DNA from: Candidatus Pantoea floridensis
Lineage (GTDB): Bacteria; Pseudomonadota; Gammaproteobacteria; Enterobacterales; Enterobacteriaceae
Length of the DNA: 64,000 nucleotides
Assembly (NCBI RefSeq): GCF_900215435.1
Contig: NZ_OCMY01000001.1
Location: 124,001-188,000, forward strand
Direction: 5' to 3'
Translations under genes and position numbers: made by a program
Notes under the pieces: generated by a model
Seen by the model: the letters and a program-made list of their open reading frames with translations, nothing else
The model's database searches: none
What the model was told of the DNA's origin: nothing
Part shown: positions 46,425-55,981 of the stretch, in pieces
Numbering within the stretch: position 1 is the stretch's first letter
Layout of the letters: each line of letters starts with the position of its first letter

Positions 46425-47996
46425 TTACTCCCTTCTCTGCTCTGGCAACGCCGGCACATCGATCCCTTGCGCACGATTACGCCCGCCACGCTTCGCCCTA
46501 TACAAAGCATGGTCGGCATGCTCCAGCAGTTTTACTGCGGAAACCGTGGCGGGCGTGGACGTCGTGGCACAGCCGGCGCTAAGCGTCACGTGACCGAGCG
46601 GTGAAGAAGCATGGGGCAGCTTCATCATCCTCACGGCTTCTACCGCGCGGTTAGCCAGCGCTATCCCCTCATCGAATGCGGTATCCGGCAAGATAAGCGC
46701 AAACTCCTCACCACCGTAGCGGGCCGCCATATCCGATCGCCTCACGGATAACGAAGCCAGTAGCTCACCTATCACCTTCAACCCTTCATCTCCCGCAATG
46801 TGTCCGTAGGTGTCGTTGTAATGTTTGAAAAAATCGATATCGATCATGATGAGCGAAAGGGGTTTACCGCTTGCGGCCGCGTTGCCCAGCGCTTCACGGA
46901 GGAAGCGATCGAATTCCCGGCGATTCGCTAACCCGGTAAGCCCGTCAATATGTGCGAGCTTGTCCAGCGACAGATTGGCCTTGTGCAGCTCATCACGTAG
47001 GCTGGTCAGTTCCTGCTGATAGCGCAATACGCGCCGTGCATGACGCAGCTGAAACGTCCCCAGTAATAAGATGGTCAACAGCAGAATCAGGCTGAGGATA
47101 ATGTCCTGCCCCCGCCCATTAATCCAAATGCTAAAGAGATCGTCGGCGTTGTAACCCGCGGCGACGATGATCGGATAGCGGTCAGAACGCGCAAAGCCAA
47201 AGATCCGCGCTTGCCCGTCCAGCGCCGCCTTCCATTGACCGCTGCCGCGATCCATTTTGGCGAGCATATGCTGAAACAGCGGACTTGAGGAGAGATCTTT
47301 ACCAATGTAACTGTCTGGCATCGGACGAGCATAAAGCACGGTGCTGTCGGACAACATTAATACCAGCACATCGCGTTTGCCGAGCTCGTAGTAGCTGTAA
47401 AAACGACGGAAATAATCCACCTTTATGGTCGCCAACAATACCCCTTTGAATCCGCCACTGGCATCGCTCACCCGCAGGGAAACGGGGATCACCAGATCGC
47501 CCGTGCTGCGGCTGCGAATCACCGGGCCAATGTGCAGGTTATTGCGTCGGTTGCTGCGCTGATAAGTAAAGTATTCACGATCGGCGTTATTGATGTTGCT
47601 GGGCACGCGATCGGCAGAGGTCGCGATCCATGTGCCGTCCGCATCGTAATAAAACAGTCCGTGCAGTTGCGGCAGGCGGTGCTGCAACTCACGCATAGTA
47701 TGGCTCAGATCCGCCCCCTGAATCCCTGTCGCCAACTGCAGTTGCAGATCGCGCTGTATCTGTCTCAGCGAAAGTTCTGCCTGGAGAAAGGTATCTTCCG
47801 CCTGGCGCGACTGCGACACGGCGAGATTCATCGCCGTTTCCTGCGTTTGATGCACCGTGGCCAGCCAGTCTTCCCGTAGCGTCCAAAGACTCATACCGAC
47901 CACCGTGAGGATCAGGAAGAGACCGGACAGCACAATGCTTTTCAGCAGGCCAGATTCGGTGTTGACCTTTTTATCCATTTTCCTTTTTAACGGCAT
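46425..47996 (-). CDS. Membrane diguanylate cyclase with dCACHE-like sensor and GGEEF domain
   Basis: A 523-residue enzyme. TM1 lies near residues 18-38, a periplasmic double-CACHE-type sensor fills about 45-295, TM2 is near 298-318, then a short coil and a GGDEF domain from about 345. The active site reads RYGGEEF, a functional variant, and RRSD five residues upstream is an intact I-site for product inhibition. KRGGRNRAQ closes the domain. It makes c-di-GMP from two GTP, favouring sessile growth, a counterweight to the motility genes in this window. GAGGA supports the ATG at 47996; Met7 is an alternative. Confidence 0.92.
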   Translation of the reverse strand: MPLKRKMDKKVNTESGLLKSIVLSGLFLILTVVGMSLWTLREDWLATVHQTQETAMNLAVSQSRQAEDTFLQAELSLRQIQRDLQLQLATGIQGADLSHTMRELQHRLPQLHGLFYYDADGTWIATSADRVPSNINNADREYFTYQRSNRRNNLHIGPVIRSRSTGDLVIPVSLRVSDASGGFKGVLLATIKVDYFRRFYSYYELGKRDVLVLMLSDSTVLYARPMPDSYIGKDLSSSPLFQHMLAKMDRGSGQWKAALDGQARIFGFARSDRYPIIVAAGYNADDLFSIWINGRGQDIILSLILLLTILLLGTFQLRHARRVLRYQQELTSLRDELHKANLSLDKLAHIDGLTGLANRREFDRFLREALGNAAASGKPLSLIMIDIDFFKHYNDTYGHIAGDEGLKVIGELLASLSVRRSDMAARYGGEEFALILPDTAFDEGIALANRAVEAVRMMKLPHASSPLGHVTLSAGCATTSTPATVSAVKLLEHADHALYRAKRGGRNRAQGIDVPALPEQRRE

Positions 47997-48307
47997 TGTG
48001 TCCTCTGTTTTAAGCCCACAACAGAGTTAAGCATGTAAATAACAGAGGGGAAGTTGATAGTGGATAAATCAGCGAGTGAAGGTGAACTATCAGATTAGTC
48101 TCTGCGGATAATCGGCTGGGATGAAATATCAATACAACCGCTTAAAACGCCGCGGTGACTCGCAGATAATGGCAGGTTAGCGCGCCATCACTACCGCCTA
48201 TGACCGTTACAAGCGAGTACGGTAGTATGAGTCGACCACTTTCCGTGGTCGACTCATACCGCACGCGTTACATACGCGATCGTTGGGCCAGCGCTATGCG
48301 GGCTTTT
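47997..48307. other. Intergenic region with a 15-bp perfect hairpin
   Basis: A 311-bp stretch between two minus-strand genes. It holds a perfect 15-bp stem at 48224-48238/48244-48258 (core GAGTCGACCAC) with a 5-nt loop. CTACCG (48190) and CGGTAG (48219) just left of it could add a second arm. A plus-strand T-run (48302-48307) follows a GC-rich region. I see no gene. Confidence 0.5.
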
Positions 48308-50131
48308 TTATGATGGCTTCAGAGCATGACTAATGCCCTGAGCCGCGAAGATCAGCGCCAGATGGCTGAGCCCCTGAGGCATATTCCCTCGCCATGACTG
48401 CGTGCGGACATCATACATTTCATTGAAAATGTCGACGTTACCCTGACGATTAAGCGCGACCAAAATCTCTTCCATCATCGCTTCTGCACCGGCGCCATCG
48501 CCCATGGCCGCCCAGGCTTCCACCATCCAGAAAGAGCACGCCAGGAAAGTACTCTCCTCTTTATCTACGTTGCTATAGCGATAAAGCATCGCACCGTTAT
48601 TCCCCAGTTCGCGCCGGATTACGCGATAAGAGGAGAGCATCCTTTGCGGATTAACGCTGTTGCCATAATGGTGCATCAGCGTCAGCGCGGCATCGACCTG
48701 CTCATCACTGCCCACATAAAAGGTATAGCTCTGCAGCGTCTCAGACCAGCAGTGCGTTTCGATCCAGTGGCTAATGCGGTCACGTTCTCGCTTCCAGCGT
48801 TCAACCCAGGTGGGCTCAATGTATTTCTTTTCGGCCAATACCACCGCACGATCTAAAGCCAGCCAGCATGCCATCTTCGAATGGGTATAGTGCTGTTCTT
48901 CCGGCAACTCCCAAATGCCAGAATCCTTCTGGCGCCAGCTATCCGCACAGCAGTTTGCCAGCTCACCCAGCAGGCGCGCGGTGGTGAGGTCCAGCACGTG
49001 TCCGGCCTCCACGAAGCCCTGCGCCGTGGCCAGCATATCGCCGTACATGCTGAGCTGAATCTGATCGCGCGCGTTATTACCAATACGCACCGGCTGCGAA
49101 TCCTGATAGCCGCGTAACGCTGGATAGCGCTCCTCAGGGACTTTCTCACCTTCCAGGGTGTAGCAGGCGCGGAGCCGTACGCCATGATCGATGATGGTCT
49201 GCGTGAGCCAGGAGAACGCGGCTTTACAATCTTCCAGCGCGCCCAGGCAAATAAAGGCTTTAATGATCAGACAGGCATCGCGTACCCAGGCGTAGCGGTA
49301 GTCGTAGTTCTTCTCTTTGCCGATACCTTCAGGCAGTGATGTGGTGGCGGCCGCCGCCAGCGCGCCCGTCGGCGAGTACCAGAGAAATTTCAACGACAGC
49401 GCCGAACGTATCACCAGCGGCGCATAACGGCCGCTATAGCTCAGGCTGTTGACCCAGTCACGCCATGCCGTGTCGCTGGTTTCGATGCGGCCATCAATGG
49501 CATTCATGTCCGGAACCGCCAGCGGCTCTTTTTCCGTTACCAGCAGGGCACAAAGCGAACGTGCGCCTTTGCTCACGGTGAGCGTGCCGGTCACTAATTC
49601 ATCGTCGATATGATCGAGAATAATGTCTTCACTGGTGCGCAGCATCGCCATCAAATCGGCAATGTGATACACCTTGCCCTGTGCGCTGTCCGCAATCCAC
49701 GGGGAACGCGTCTCGGCGGCGGTGCCGAAGCGCAGCGTAATTCTTAAGGTCACCTCACCTGCCAGCCCCTCAATACGCCTGGCCAGTTCACTCCAGGGTA
49801 AGCGCCCTGCCAGCGTGCTATTGATCGATTCTGTTAGCAGCACCGACCCGCTATCGGTATCGAAACGGGTCTCAAGCACATTACTTTTTTCGCGATAGTT
49901 GCGCGTGACGCGGTAATCCGCCACGGGGACGATCTGAAAGAAACCGCCAATCTGTGGATCAAGTATTTGGTCAAAAAGGGGTTTTGAATCGAGATTAGGT
50001 GCGCACCACCAGTCGATAGAACCATCTGGCGCAATAAGCGCCACGGATCGTCCTTCCCCAATTGCCGCATAGTCACCCAGTCCGGCGAATCCATTAATAC
50101 GTTGCGGATGAGAATATTGCTGATTTTCCAA
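48308..50131 (-). CDS. Glycoside hydrolase family 15 (glucoamylase/trehalase-like) protein
   Basis: A cytosolic (alpha/alpha)6-barrel enzyme of about 607 residues. GH15 signatures include GLGDYAAIGEGRSVALIAPDGSIDWWCAPNLDS at the N-terminus, YDYRYAWVRDACLIIKAF, DSGIWELPEEQHYTHSKMACWLALDRAV with the likely acid Glu, and GNMPQGLSHLALI near the end. Such bacterial enzymes hydrolyse alpha-linked glucans or trehalose; the exact substrate is unknown. The frame begins with a GTG at 50179, but AGGA followed 8 nt later by TTG at 50131 gives MENQQYSHPQRING, which suits the family better. Confidence 0.87.
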   Translation of the reverse strand: MENQQYSHPQRINGFAGLGDYAAIGEGRSVALIAPDGSIDWWCAPNLDSKPLFDQILDPQIGGFFQIVPVADYRVTRNYREKSNVLETRFDTDSGSVLLTESINSTLAGRLPWSELARRIEGLAGEVTLRITLRFGTAAETRSPWIADSAQGKVYHIADLMAMLRTSEDIILDHIDDELVTGTLTVSKGARSLCALLVTEKEPLAVPDMNAIDGRIETSDTAWRDWVNSLSYSGRYAPLVIRSALSLKFLWYSPTGALAAAATTSLPEGIGKEKNYDYRYAWVRDACLIIKAFICLGALEDCKAAFSWLTQTIIDHGVRLRACYTLEGEKVPEERYPALRGYQDSQPVRIGNNARDQIQLSMYGDMLATAQGFVEAGHVLDLTTARLLGELANCCADSWRQKDSGIWELPEEQHYTHSKMACWLALDRAVVLAEKKYIEPTWVERWKRERDRISHWIETHCWSETLQSYTFYVGSDEQVDAALTLMHHYGNSVNPQRMLSSYRVIRRELGNNGAMLYRYSNVDKEESTFLACSFWMVEAWAAMGDGAGAEAMMEEILVALNRQGNVDIFNEMYDVRTQSWRGNMPQGLSHLALIFAAQGISHALKPS

Positions 50132-50415
50132 AATGGTTTTCCTGAAGAGTTTAACGATGTGGACGCCGAATGCAGCCACTAAATAACTGCCACGATCAAG
50201 GCTAGTTCAGATTTCAGAATAAAAATGAAAATCACACGTTAACGCGGCAATCAGGAATAACTGGTTACCTTAATAAATGATTTCGGGTGATACTTAAATT
50301 CACCTTTAATCCAACTTATCAGGAAGGATATTTCTTAAAATCCTCATCATGCTCGACTTTCAAATAAACAATGCTAAACCTGAAAGTGAAATAATATTTT
50401 TGCGGGAGAGGACAG

Positions 50416-50541
50416 ATGAAGAAGATATGGATTGGGCTAACGTTGGCGGCCGCACTAAGCTGTTCTGTGATGGCCTCGCAAGGCGTGTTTGAGATTAAGC
50501 CGATGGTGACCGACGCCCACACTCACCAGCCGGAAAAATAG
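50416..50541 (+). CDS. Small secreted peptide (41 aa precursor)
   Basis: A short gene with good signals: GAGAGG precedes the ATG, and the product MKKIWIGLTLAAALSCSVMA is a textbook Sec signal peptide, leaving a mature peptide of about 21 residues (SQGVFEIKPMVTDAHTHQPEK). A terminator hairpin follows 8 nt after the stop. A Cys within the hydrophobic core (position 16) is not in a clear lipobox. Function unknown. It is divergent from the GH15 gene and convergent with katE. Confidence 0.6.
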   Translation: MKKIWIGLTLAAALSCSVMASQGVFEIKPMVTDAHTHQPEK

Positions 50542-50549
50542 CCTGCAGA

Positions 50550-50572
50550 GGGCGGAGCAATTCACTCCGCCC
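50550..50572. terminator. Hairpin between the small peptide gene and katE
   Basis: GGGCGGAG/CTCCGCCC stem with a 7-nt loop, followed on the plus strand by ACGGCTTTTA. Shared by two convergent genes. Confidence 0.7.
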
Positions 50573-50579
50573 ACGGCTT

Positions 50580-52844
50580 TTATGCCGCTACAGTCAATGC
50601 TTTCTTACTGCGCGACCAGACCCGGTGGGACGCCATTACGGTCAGGAAATCATCCATCAATGTTCCCTCCGCTTTGGCGGCTTCCACCAGCCCCTCCTCC
50701 GTTTCGCTGTCCTGCACGTTGAACTGCGCTTTAAACCGACGCGCATCGCCGCTCAGACCAATCGCTTTGAGGTGTTTATAGGCTTCCAGCAAGAAATAGC
50801 GCGCATCACCGCTGAGCAGTAACGCATCGATATTGCCATCAGGCACAATCACCGCGTCGAAGGTGAGCGAAGGAAGTCCGGTAAAGGTCGCGTCAATCGG
50901 CAGAACGGAACCATCATCGGCCAGCACTTGCCCCATATGCGCGGCCAGCAGTTTAGCATGCACACCTTTTGCCTTCAGTGCCTGAAGGATGGCAAGAACG
51001 TCGGCTGCTTTCGTGCCGTCACTGAGCAGTAAGGCCACCTGGCGACCTTTAACGTCACCACTCGGCTGCGCATACAGACTCAGGCTTTCATCTTTTTGCA
51101 GGCCATTCACATCTTTTGGCGGCGCCGTCTTAAGCTGCTCATCGCTCAGCTTGAGGCCCAGATTTTTCGCCACGCCTTGCGCCAGGTTGACATCGATTTG
51201 CAGCAGATGATCAACGACGCGCTCACGGATATAGGGACGCGCCACCTTACTGAGCTCAAACGAGTAAGCGCCAATAATATGTTGCTGCTCTTCCGCTGTC
51301 TGGCTCAGCCAGAACAGCCTTGGCTGGGAGTAGTATTCACCAAACGACGGACTGCGCTCGCGTACTTTGCTGCCTTCCACCCGCTCCTGATAGCTTTCGA
51401 ATCCACCCTGCTTGGCCGCCGGTGGGACTTCGCGCGGCCAGTTATTGTTGATCGAGTTGGGTTCATAGTTGGCCGGGTTAGTGTCAATTTCCGTACGATG
51501 CATGCCCTGTCGCTGGAAATTATGGTAAGGGCAAACCGGACGGTTAATCGGGATCTCATGGAAGTTGGGGCCACCGAGGCGGCTAATTTGCGTGTCGGTG
51601 TAGGAAAACAGTCGTCCCTGTAGCAGCGGATCGTTGGTGAAGTCCAGTCCCGGAACAATGTGTCCCGGATGGAACGCTACCTGCTCGGTTTCCGCAAAGA
51701 AATTGTCTGGATTGCGATTGAGTACCATTTTACCGACCAGCTCAACCGGTACCAGCTCTTCAGGAATGAGTTTTGTCGCATCAAGAATATCAAAATCGAA
51801 TGTAAACTCGTCTTCCTCAGGTATTAGCTGCAGGCCTAATTCGTATTCCGGGTAATCACCGGCTTCAATCGCTTCCCACAGATCGCGGCGGTGGAAATCG
51901 GGATCGCGGCCCGTAAGCTTCTGTGCTTCATCCCACAACAGCGAGGCTTTGCCGGCAACCGGTTTCCAGTGGAATCGCACGAAGGTGGCTTTACCCTCCG
52001 CGTTAATCAGGCGGAAGGTATGAATGCCGAACCCTTCCATGGTGCGATAACTGCGCGGAATACCGCGATCGGACATCGCCCAAATCACGTTATGCAACGT
52101 CTCAGGCTGCAGCGACACATAGTCCCAGAAAGTGTCATGTGCGCTCTGTCCCTGCGGAATTTCGTTATGCGGCTCGGGTTTTACCGCGTGCACAAAGTCC
52201 GGGAATTTATGCGCATCCTGAATGAAAAATACCGGGGTATTGTTGCCGACCAAATCAAACACGCCCTCATCGGTGTAAAACTTGGTGGCGAATCCACGGA
52301 TATCACGCACGGTATCGGCCGATCCGGCGCCCCCCTGCACGGTGGAAAAGCGCACGAAGACAGGTGTGGTTTTGTCGGGATCGCTGAGAAAGCCGGCTTT
52401 GGTCAGGGCTTCTAACGAACGATAGGGCTGGAAATAGCCGTGTGCGGCTGAACCACGCGCATGGACGATACGCTCTGGGATACGTTCATGGTCAAAATGC
52501 GTGATTTTTTCACGCATGATAAAGTCTTCCAGCAACGTTGGCCCACGCGAACCCGCGGTAAGCGAGTTCTGATCGTTTGCAATCCGCGTGCCCTGGTTGG
52601 TCGTAAGCCCGGCGTTTTCGCCATTTTTACGATACTCATCAAGCTGCTCAAGTTTCGCGTTTTGCGTCTCGGGGGCTTTAAGGCTGCCCGGTGCAGTGGG
52701 CTGTTTGCCCGGTGGCGTCGGTTCTGCCGCAGGTTTATGTCCTCCGCCCTGCGGCGCTAAATCCCCTAATCCCGGTTGAGATGTTTCAGGCCCTTTATGC
52801 GGGGCGGTATGTTCTAAATTCTGTTCTTTTTTTTCTTTCGACAT
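50580..52844 (-). CDS. katE: Catalase HPII (large-subunit, clade 2)
   Basis: A 754-residue monofunctional catalase matching E. coli KatE. It has a long Pro/Gly-rich N-terminal arm (first 70 residues). The catalytic His lies in [11 protein letters not shown] (near 128), the distal Asn in [11 protein letters not shown], and the proximal heme-ligand Tyr in [19 protein letters not shown]. The C-terminal flavodoxin-like domain of large catalases covers about residues 600-754. It degrades hydrogen peroxide, in E. coli mostly in stationary phase under RpoS. AGGAG lies 10 nt before the ATG. A TATACA (52913-52918, minus strand) could be its -10. Confidence 0.96.
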   Translation of the reverse strand: MSKEKKEQNLEHTAPHKGPETSQPGLGDLAPQGGGHKPAAEPTPPGKQPTAPGSLKAPETQNAKLEQLDEYRKNGENAGLTTNQGTRIANDQNSLTAGSRGPTLLEDFIMREKITHFDHERIPERIVHARGSAAHGYFQPYRSLEALTKAGFLSDPDKTTPVFVRFSTVQGGAGSADTVRDIRGFATKFYTDEGVFDLVGNNTPVFFIQDAHKFPDFVHAVKPEPHNEIPQGQSAHDTFWDYVSLQPETLHNVIWAMSDRGIPRSYRTMEGFGIHTFRLINAEGKATFVRFHWKPVAGKASLLWDEAQKLTGRDPDFHRRDLWEAIEAGDYPEYELGLQLIPEEDEFTFDFDILDATKLIPEELVPVELVGKMVLNRNPDNFFAETEQVAFHPGHIVPGLDFTNDPLLQGRLFSYTDTQISRLGGPNFHEIPINRPVCPYHNFQRQGMHRTEIDTNPANYEPNSINNNWPREVPPAAKQGGFESYQERVEGSKVRERSPSFGEYYSQPRLFWLSQTAEEQQHIIGAYSFELSKVARPYIRERVVDHLLQIDVNLAQGVAKNLGLKLSDEQLKTAPPKDVNGLQKDESLSLYAQPSGDVKGRQVALLLSDGTKAADVLAILQALKAKGVHAKLLAAHMGQVLADDGSVLPIDATFTGLPSLTFDAVIVPDGNIDALLLSGDARYFLLEAYKHLKAIGLSGDARRFKAQFNVQDSETEEGLVEAAKAEGTLMDDFLTVMASHRVWSRSKKALTVAA

Positions 52845-53165
52845 GTCACATGCTCCTTCAGGTTAAGACCCCATTAACTGTAGAGCATAAAATCAGAAAG
52901 ATTGCCGCTTCATGTATAAATGATGCGCGAATGAATCAATAACATTGATTTAAAGAGGCGTAATTTTAAACGAAGCGTTTAATTATTTTTTTAGACTTAC
53001 TCGTTCAGTCACTAAATACCCGTTTCGCTTAGGTTGACTTGACGCAAATAATAGCTTGTCAGAGTGGATTAATCAGGGACATCTCTTTTCTGATTGCAGG
53101 CCGGGTTAATCGTCACGGTCGACATCGCGTAAAGGATGGCGACCGTGGCGCCACAAGCGGGCAAT
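52845..53165. other. Intergenic region: katE promoter and dehydrogenase 3' end
   Basis: A 321-bp AT-rich stretch with the katE promoter on the left. On the right, CACGGTCG (53114-53121) pairs with CGACCGTG (53140-53147) to form a hairpin 18 nt after the dehydrogenase stop, probably its 3' end. No gene seen. Confidence 0.5.
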
Positions 53166-54299
53166 TTAGGGTTTAAGGATAACCTTGGTCCAGCCATCGT
53201 CGCGATCGTCAAAATGACGGTAGCCGTCGGGCCCCTCTTCCAACGATAAGCGATGAGAGATAATACTGCCCGGCTGAGCTTTACCTGTTGCAATTAGCCG
53301 GGCTAACTGGCGGTTATACGCTTTTACATTCGCCTGGCCAGTACGAATTGACTGCCCTTTAAACCAGAAGCTACCAAAATCAAACGGCATTTTACCGACC
53401 TTTGCCAGCTCACTGGCTGCGTTTGGATCCTGCGGAATAAATACCCCCACCACGCCAATACCGCCGGTTGCTTTGGTCGAGGCGACCAGGCTATTCATCG
53501 TCGCGCTATTGTCTTCATGCCCATGCCGATTACAGCATTGGTAGCCCACACATTCGCAGCCGCAATCCGTACCACGGCCATTGGTCAGCGCAAGAATTTT
53601 CTCAACGGCATCTTCCCCCACGGCATTGATTGCCGTAGCGCCCATTTTCTCTGCCAGCGCAAGACGGTCGGCATGCGTATCCACCACGAAGACCTGTGAC
53701 GCCCCTTTGATCACGGCGGAATGGGCCGCCATCAAGCCTACTGGCCCGGCCCCATAAATGGCTACACTATCGCCGGGCCGCATACCTGCGAGTTCGGTCG
53801 CATGCCAGCCGGTGGGGAAGATATCTGACAACATGACATAATCCTCCTCCTTCTCTTGCGCATCCGAAGGAAGCACAAGGCAATTGAAATCGGCAAAAGG
53901 CACCCGCAGCAGCTCGGCCTGGCCCCCTTCCCAGGCGCCCATCTCGGCAAATCCATAGGCAGCCCCCGCTGTGCCCGGATTGGCTGTCAGGCAGAAGCCG
54001 GTTAAGCCTTTTTCACAGTTTTCACAGAAACCACATCCGACATTAAAAGGCATGCAAACGTAGTCTCCGACCTTGATACGTTCTATTCCGCTGCCAACTT
54101 CAATCACCTCTCCAAGATTTTCATGACCAAAAATACGCCCCTCTTCGAAGCTGGTACGCCCTTCATACATATGTAAATCTGAGCCGCAGATATTCGTGGT
54201 CGTAATACGAATCAGCGCATCTGTTGGGCGGACAATTTTGGCATCCGGTACATTTTTTACCGATACATCAAAAGGTCCGTTATAGACGATAGCTTTCAT
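53166..54299 (-). CDS. Zinc-dependent alcohol dehydrogenase, glutathione-independent formaldehyde dehydrogenase-like
   Basis: A 377-residue medium-chain dehydrogenase. The catalytic zinc site is CGSDLHMYEG with GHENLGEV; the structural zinc Cys cluster is GCGFCENCEKGLTGFC; and the NAD-binding Rossmann motif is GAGPVGLMAA (near residues 182-191). The insert DCGCECVGYQCCNRHGHED is typical of the FdhA (glutathione-independent formaldehyde dehydrogenase) branch, so formaldehyde or a related aldehyde is a likely substrate. AGGA lies 10 nt before the ATG. Single gene between katE and an OB-fold stress protein. Confidence 0.85.
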   Translation of the reverse strand: MKAIVYNGPFDVSVKNVPDAKIVRPTDALIRITTTNICGSDLHMYEGRTSFEEGRIFGHENLGEVIEVGSGIERIKVGDYVCMPFNVGCGFCENCEKGLTGFCLTANPGTAGAAYGFAEMGAWEGGQAELLRVPFADFNCLVLPSDAQEKEEDYVMLSDIFPTGWHATELAGMRPGDSVAIYGAGPVGLMAAHSAVIKGASQVFVVDTHADRLALAEKMGATAINAVGEDAVEKILALTNGRGTDCGCECVGYQCCNRHGHEDNSATMNSLVASTKATGGIGVVGVFIPQDPNAASELAKVGKMPFDFGSFWFKGQSIRTGQANVKAYNRQLARLIATGKAQPGSIISHRLSLEEGPDGYRHFDDRDDGWTKVILKP

Positions 54300-54518
54300 G
54301 CGTTATTGTCCTAATTAATGGGATTTAATTTTAGGTGTGCTAATAAGCGCACCGCGAATGAAATGGCTCGCTTATCCCGATTGATAAAAAAGTCACCTTT
54401 ATACCCTGGCATAAATACTCAGAAGTGGCGTTTGTTATTACCGGTGCGCTTGCAGTGCAATCGTGAATATTTGTGCCAGACTTAATCCAGCATGAACGAA
54501 TAAATCCATGGAGAGACG

Positions 54519-54911
54519 ATGAAACCTATTATTTTGGCTTCGGTAATAATGATGTTTAGTTTAGGTGTGAGTGCCGCTGAAGGTGGATTCAAAGCCGGGG
54601 AAACCCCGCCGCCGCAGAATAAACAGGATGCGGGTTACAAAGGTTCTGAAGATACCGGACAGACCGCAATATCCCAAATACGGGATTTCCGTCAGGGAGG
54701 ATACGTTACGCTGGAGGGATATATCGTCGAAAAATTAAAAGGTGACAGTTACAAATTTCGCGATAACACCGGAAACGTAACAATTATCGCAGATGCAAAG
54801 GCCTTTAAGGGAAAAACCTATTCGGCAGATGACAAAGTCCGCGTCAGCGGAAAAGTGTATGGTCACGGGGAACAAACCACATTAAAAGTCGCGCGTATTG
54901 ATGAGCCCTGA
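54519..54911 (+). CDS. Periplasmic YgiW/YdeI-family (BOF) OB-fold stress protein
   Basis: A 130-residue exported protein. The signal peptide ends near residue 19 (VSA/AEG). The mature part has a polar linker (FKAGETPPPQNKQDAGYKG), then the OB-fold VTLEGYIVEKLKGDSYKFRDNTGNVTIIADAKAFKGKTYSADDKVRVSGKV. The relatives YgiW and YdeI in E. coli and Salmonella help survival under peroxide, acid or peptide stress. GGAGAG precedes the ATG. I cannot separate YgiW from YdeI by eye. Confidence 0.85.
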   Translation: MKPIILASVIMMFSLGVSAAEGGFKAGETPPPQNKQDAGYKGSEDTGQTAISQIRDFRQGGYVTLEGYIVEKLKGDSYKFRDNTGNVTIIADAKAFKGKTYSADDKVRVSGKVYGHGEQTTLKVARIDEP

Positions 54912-54932
54912 AAACCGAGAGTGAAAGGATGA

Positions 54933-54968
54933 AAAATCTGCACCGAAGGGCTTAGCGGTGCAGATTTT
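54933..54968. terminator. Bidirectional terminator after the YgiW/YdeI-like gene
   Basis: A perfect 13-bp stem AAAATCTGCACCG/CGGTGCAGATTTT with a 10-nt loop followed by TTTCTTT. It lies between convergent genes. Confidence 0.88.
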
Positions 54969-54985
54969 CTTTGGCGCCGATTTCA

Positions 54986-55852
54986 TTAGCCTGCGGTTTT
55001 GAGCAAAGCGCGCAACACCACTTCAAGTTCCGTCTCACCCATTACCCGTTCTGCCTGCGGCTTTTCAAAGCAGATCCACTCCTCATTGAAGCCATCGATC
55101 ATCCGCATGCGCGGTAAAGGATGCTGATGCCCCTGCGAACGAAAAATCGCTTCCCACGCATCACGCTCGACGGCTTCCGCAACCACCGGGCGCCCTAGAA
55201 TGGAGGCAAACGTGTTAGCAATGTCGTTGGGTGTCACGCACTGCGGGCCTTCTAACTCAACAATGCGTTTCCCCTGCCACTCTTGCTGCAGCAACATTGC
55301 GGCCAGGGTGCCGACATCAGCGGTGGCGATCATCGGTACCGCTTTATCCAGCGGATGTAAATAGCTGTGAATCACACCATTATCACGCGCAGAGACGACA
55401 TCTAATGCGCAGTTCTCCATAAACCAGCCCGGACGCAGGAAAGTAACCGGCAGATCCAGTGCATTGAGCGCCTGCTCCAGCAGGGTACGCTGGGTTAACA
55501 GGTTCGTTTTCTCGGCCTGAGCACCAATGGTCGAGAGGCAAACCACTTTCTCAGGCGATGCGCAACGAATAGCCTGGACCACTGCATCAATGATGAGGCG
55601 GGCGGCGGGAAATCCCGGCGCGGGATCAAAATCCGACGGGGGAAGAATGAACACGCCAGTCGCACCGTTAAACGCATCGGCCAATGCGCTGGCATCCTTC
55701 ATTTCGGCAAAGGCAACCTCACAGCCCAGGTCCTGCCACTGGGCGGCCTTACTGACATCTCGCATTACGCCGCGCACGGGAAGATTGTTGCTGAGTAAGG
55801 CGCGCGCAACTGCGCCGCCAACCTTTCCGGTAATACCAGTGATCACATACAT
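54986..55852 (-). CDS. NmrA-like NAD(P)-binding atypical SDR
   Basis: A 288-residue Rossmann protein of the NmrA/QOR2 type. The nucleotide-binding motif is VITGITGKVGGAVARALL at the N-terminus; the adenine-end RGVMRDVSKA and the central RPGWFMENCA follow. It lacks the YxxxK catalytic pair of classic SDRs, so it may be a quinone/aldehyde reductase or a redox sensor. It is divergent from the adjacent lysR gene across 129 bp, the typical setup of a LysR regulator and its target. Confidence 0.82.
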   Translation of the reverse strand: MYVITGITGKVGGAVARALLSNNLPVRGVMRDVSKAAQWQDLGCEVAFAEMKDASALADAFNGATGVFILPPSDFDPAPGFPAARLIIDAVVQAIRCASPEKVVCLSTIGAQAEKTNLLTQRTLLEQALNALDLPVTFLRPGWFMENCALDVVSARDNGVIHSYLHPLDKAVPMIATADVGTLAAMLLQQEWQGKRIVELEGPQCVTPNDIANTFASILGRPVVAEAVERDAWEAIFRSQGHQHPLPRMRMIDGFNEEWICFEKPQAERVMGETELEVVLRALLKTAG

Positions 55853-55981
55853 GGGTTAATTTCCTGTTTGCTTAAAGAAACGGTACGGACGGCAGTATAG
55901 GAAACCCGGTTAATTGACAGAATGCACATCGACTCATTACTTTGATGACATAGAATCACCCTGCGTATGTGAGAAATTTTG

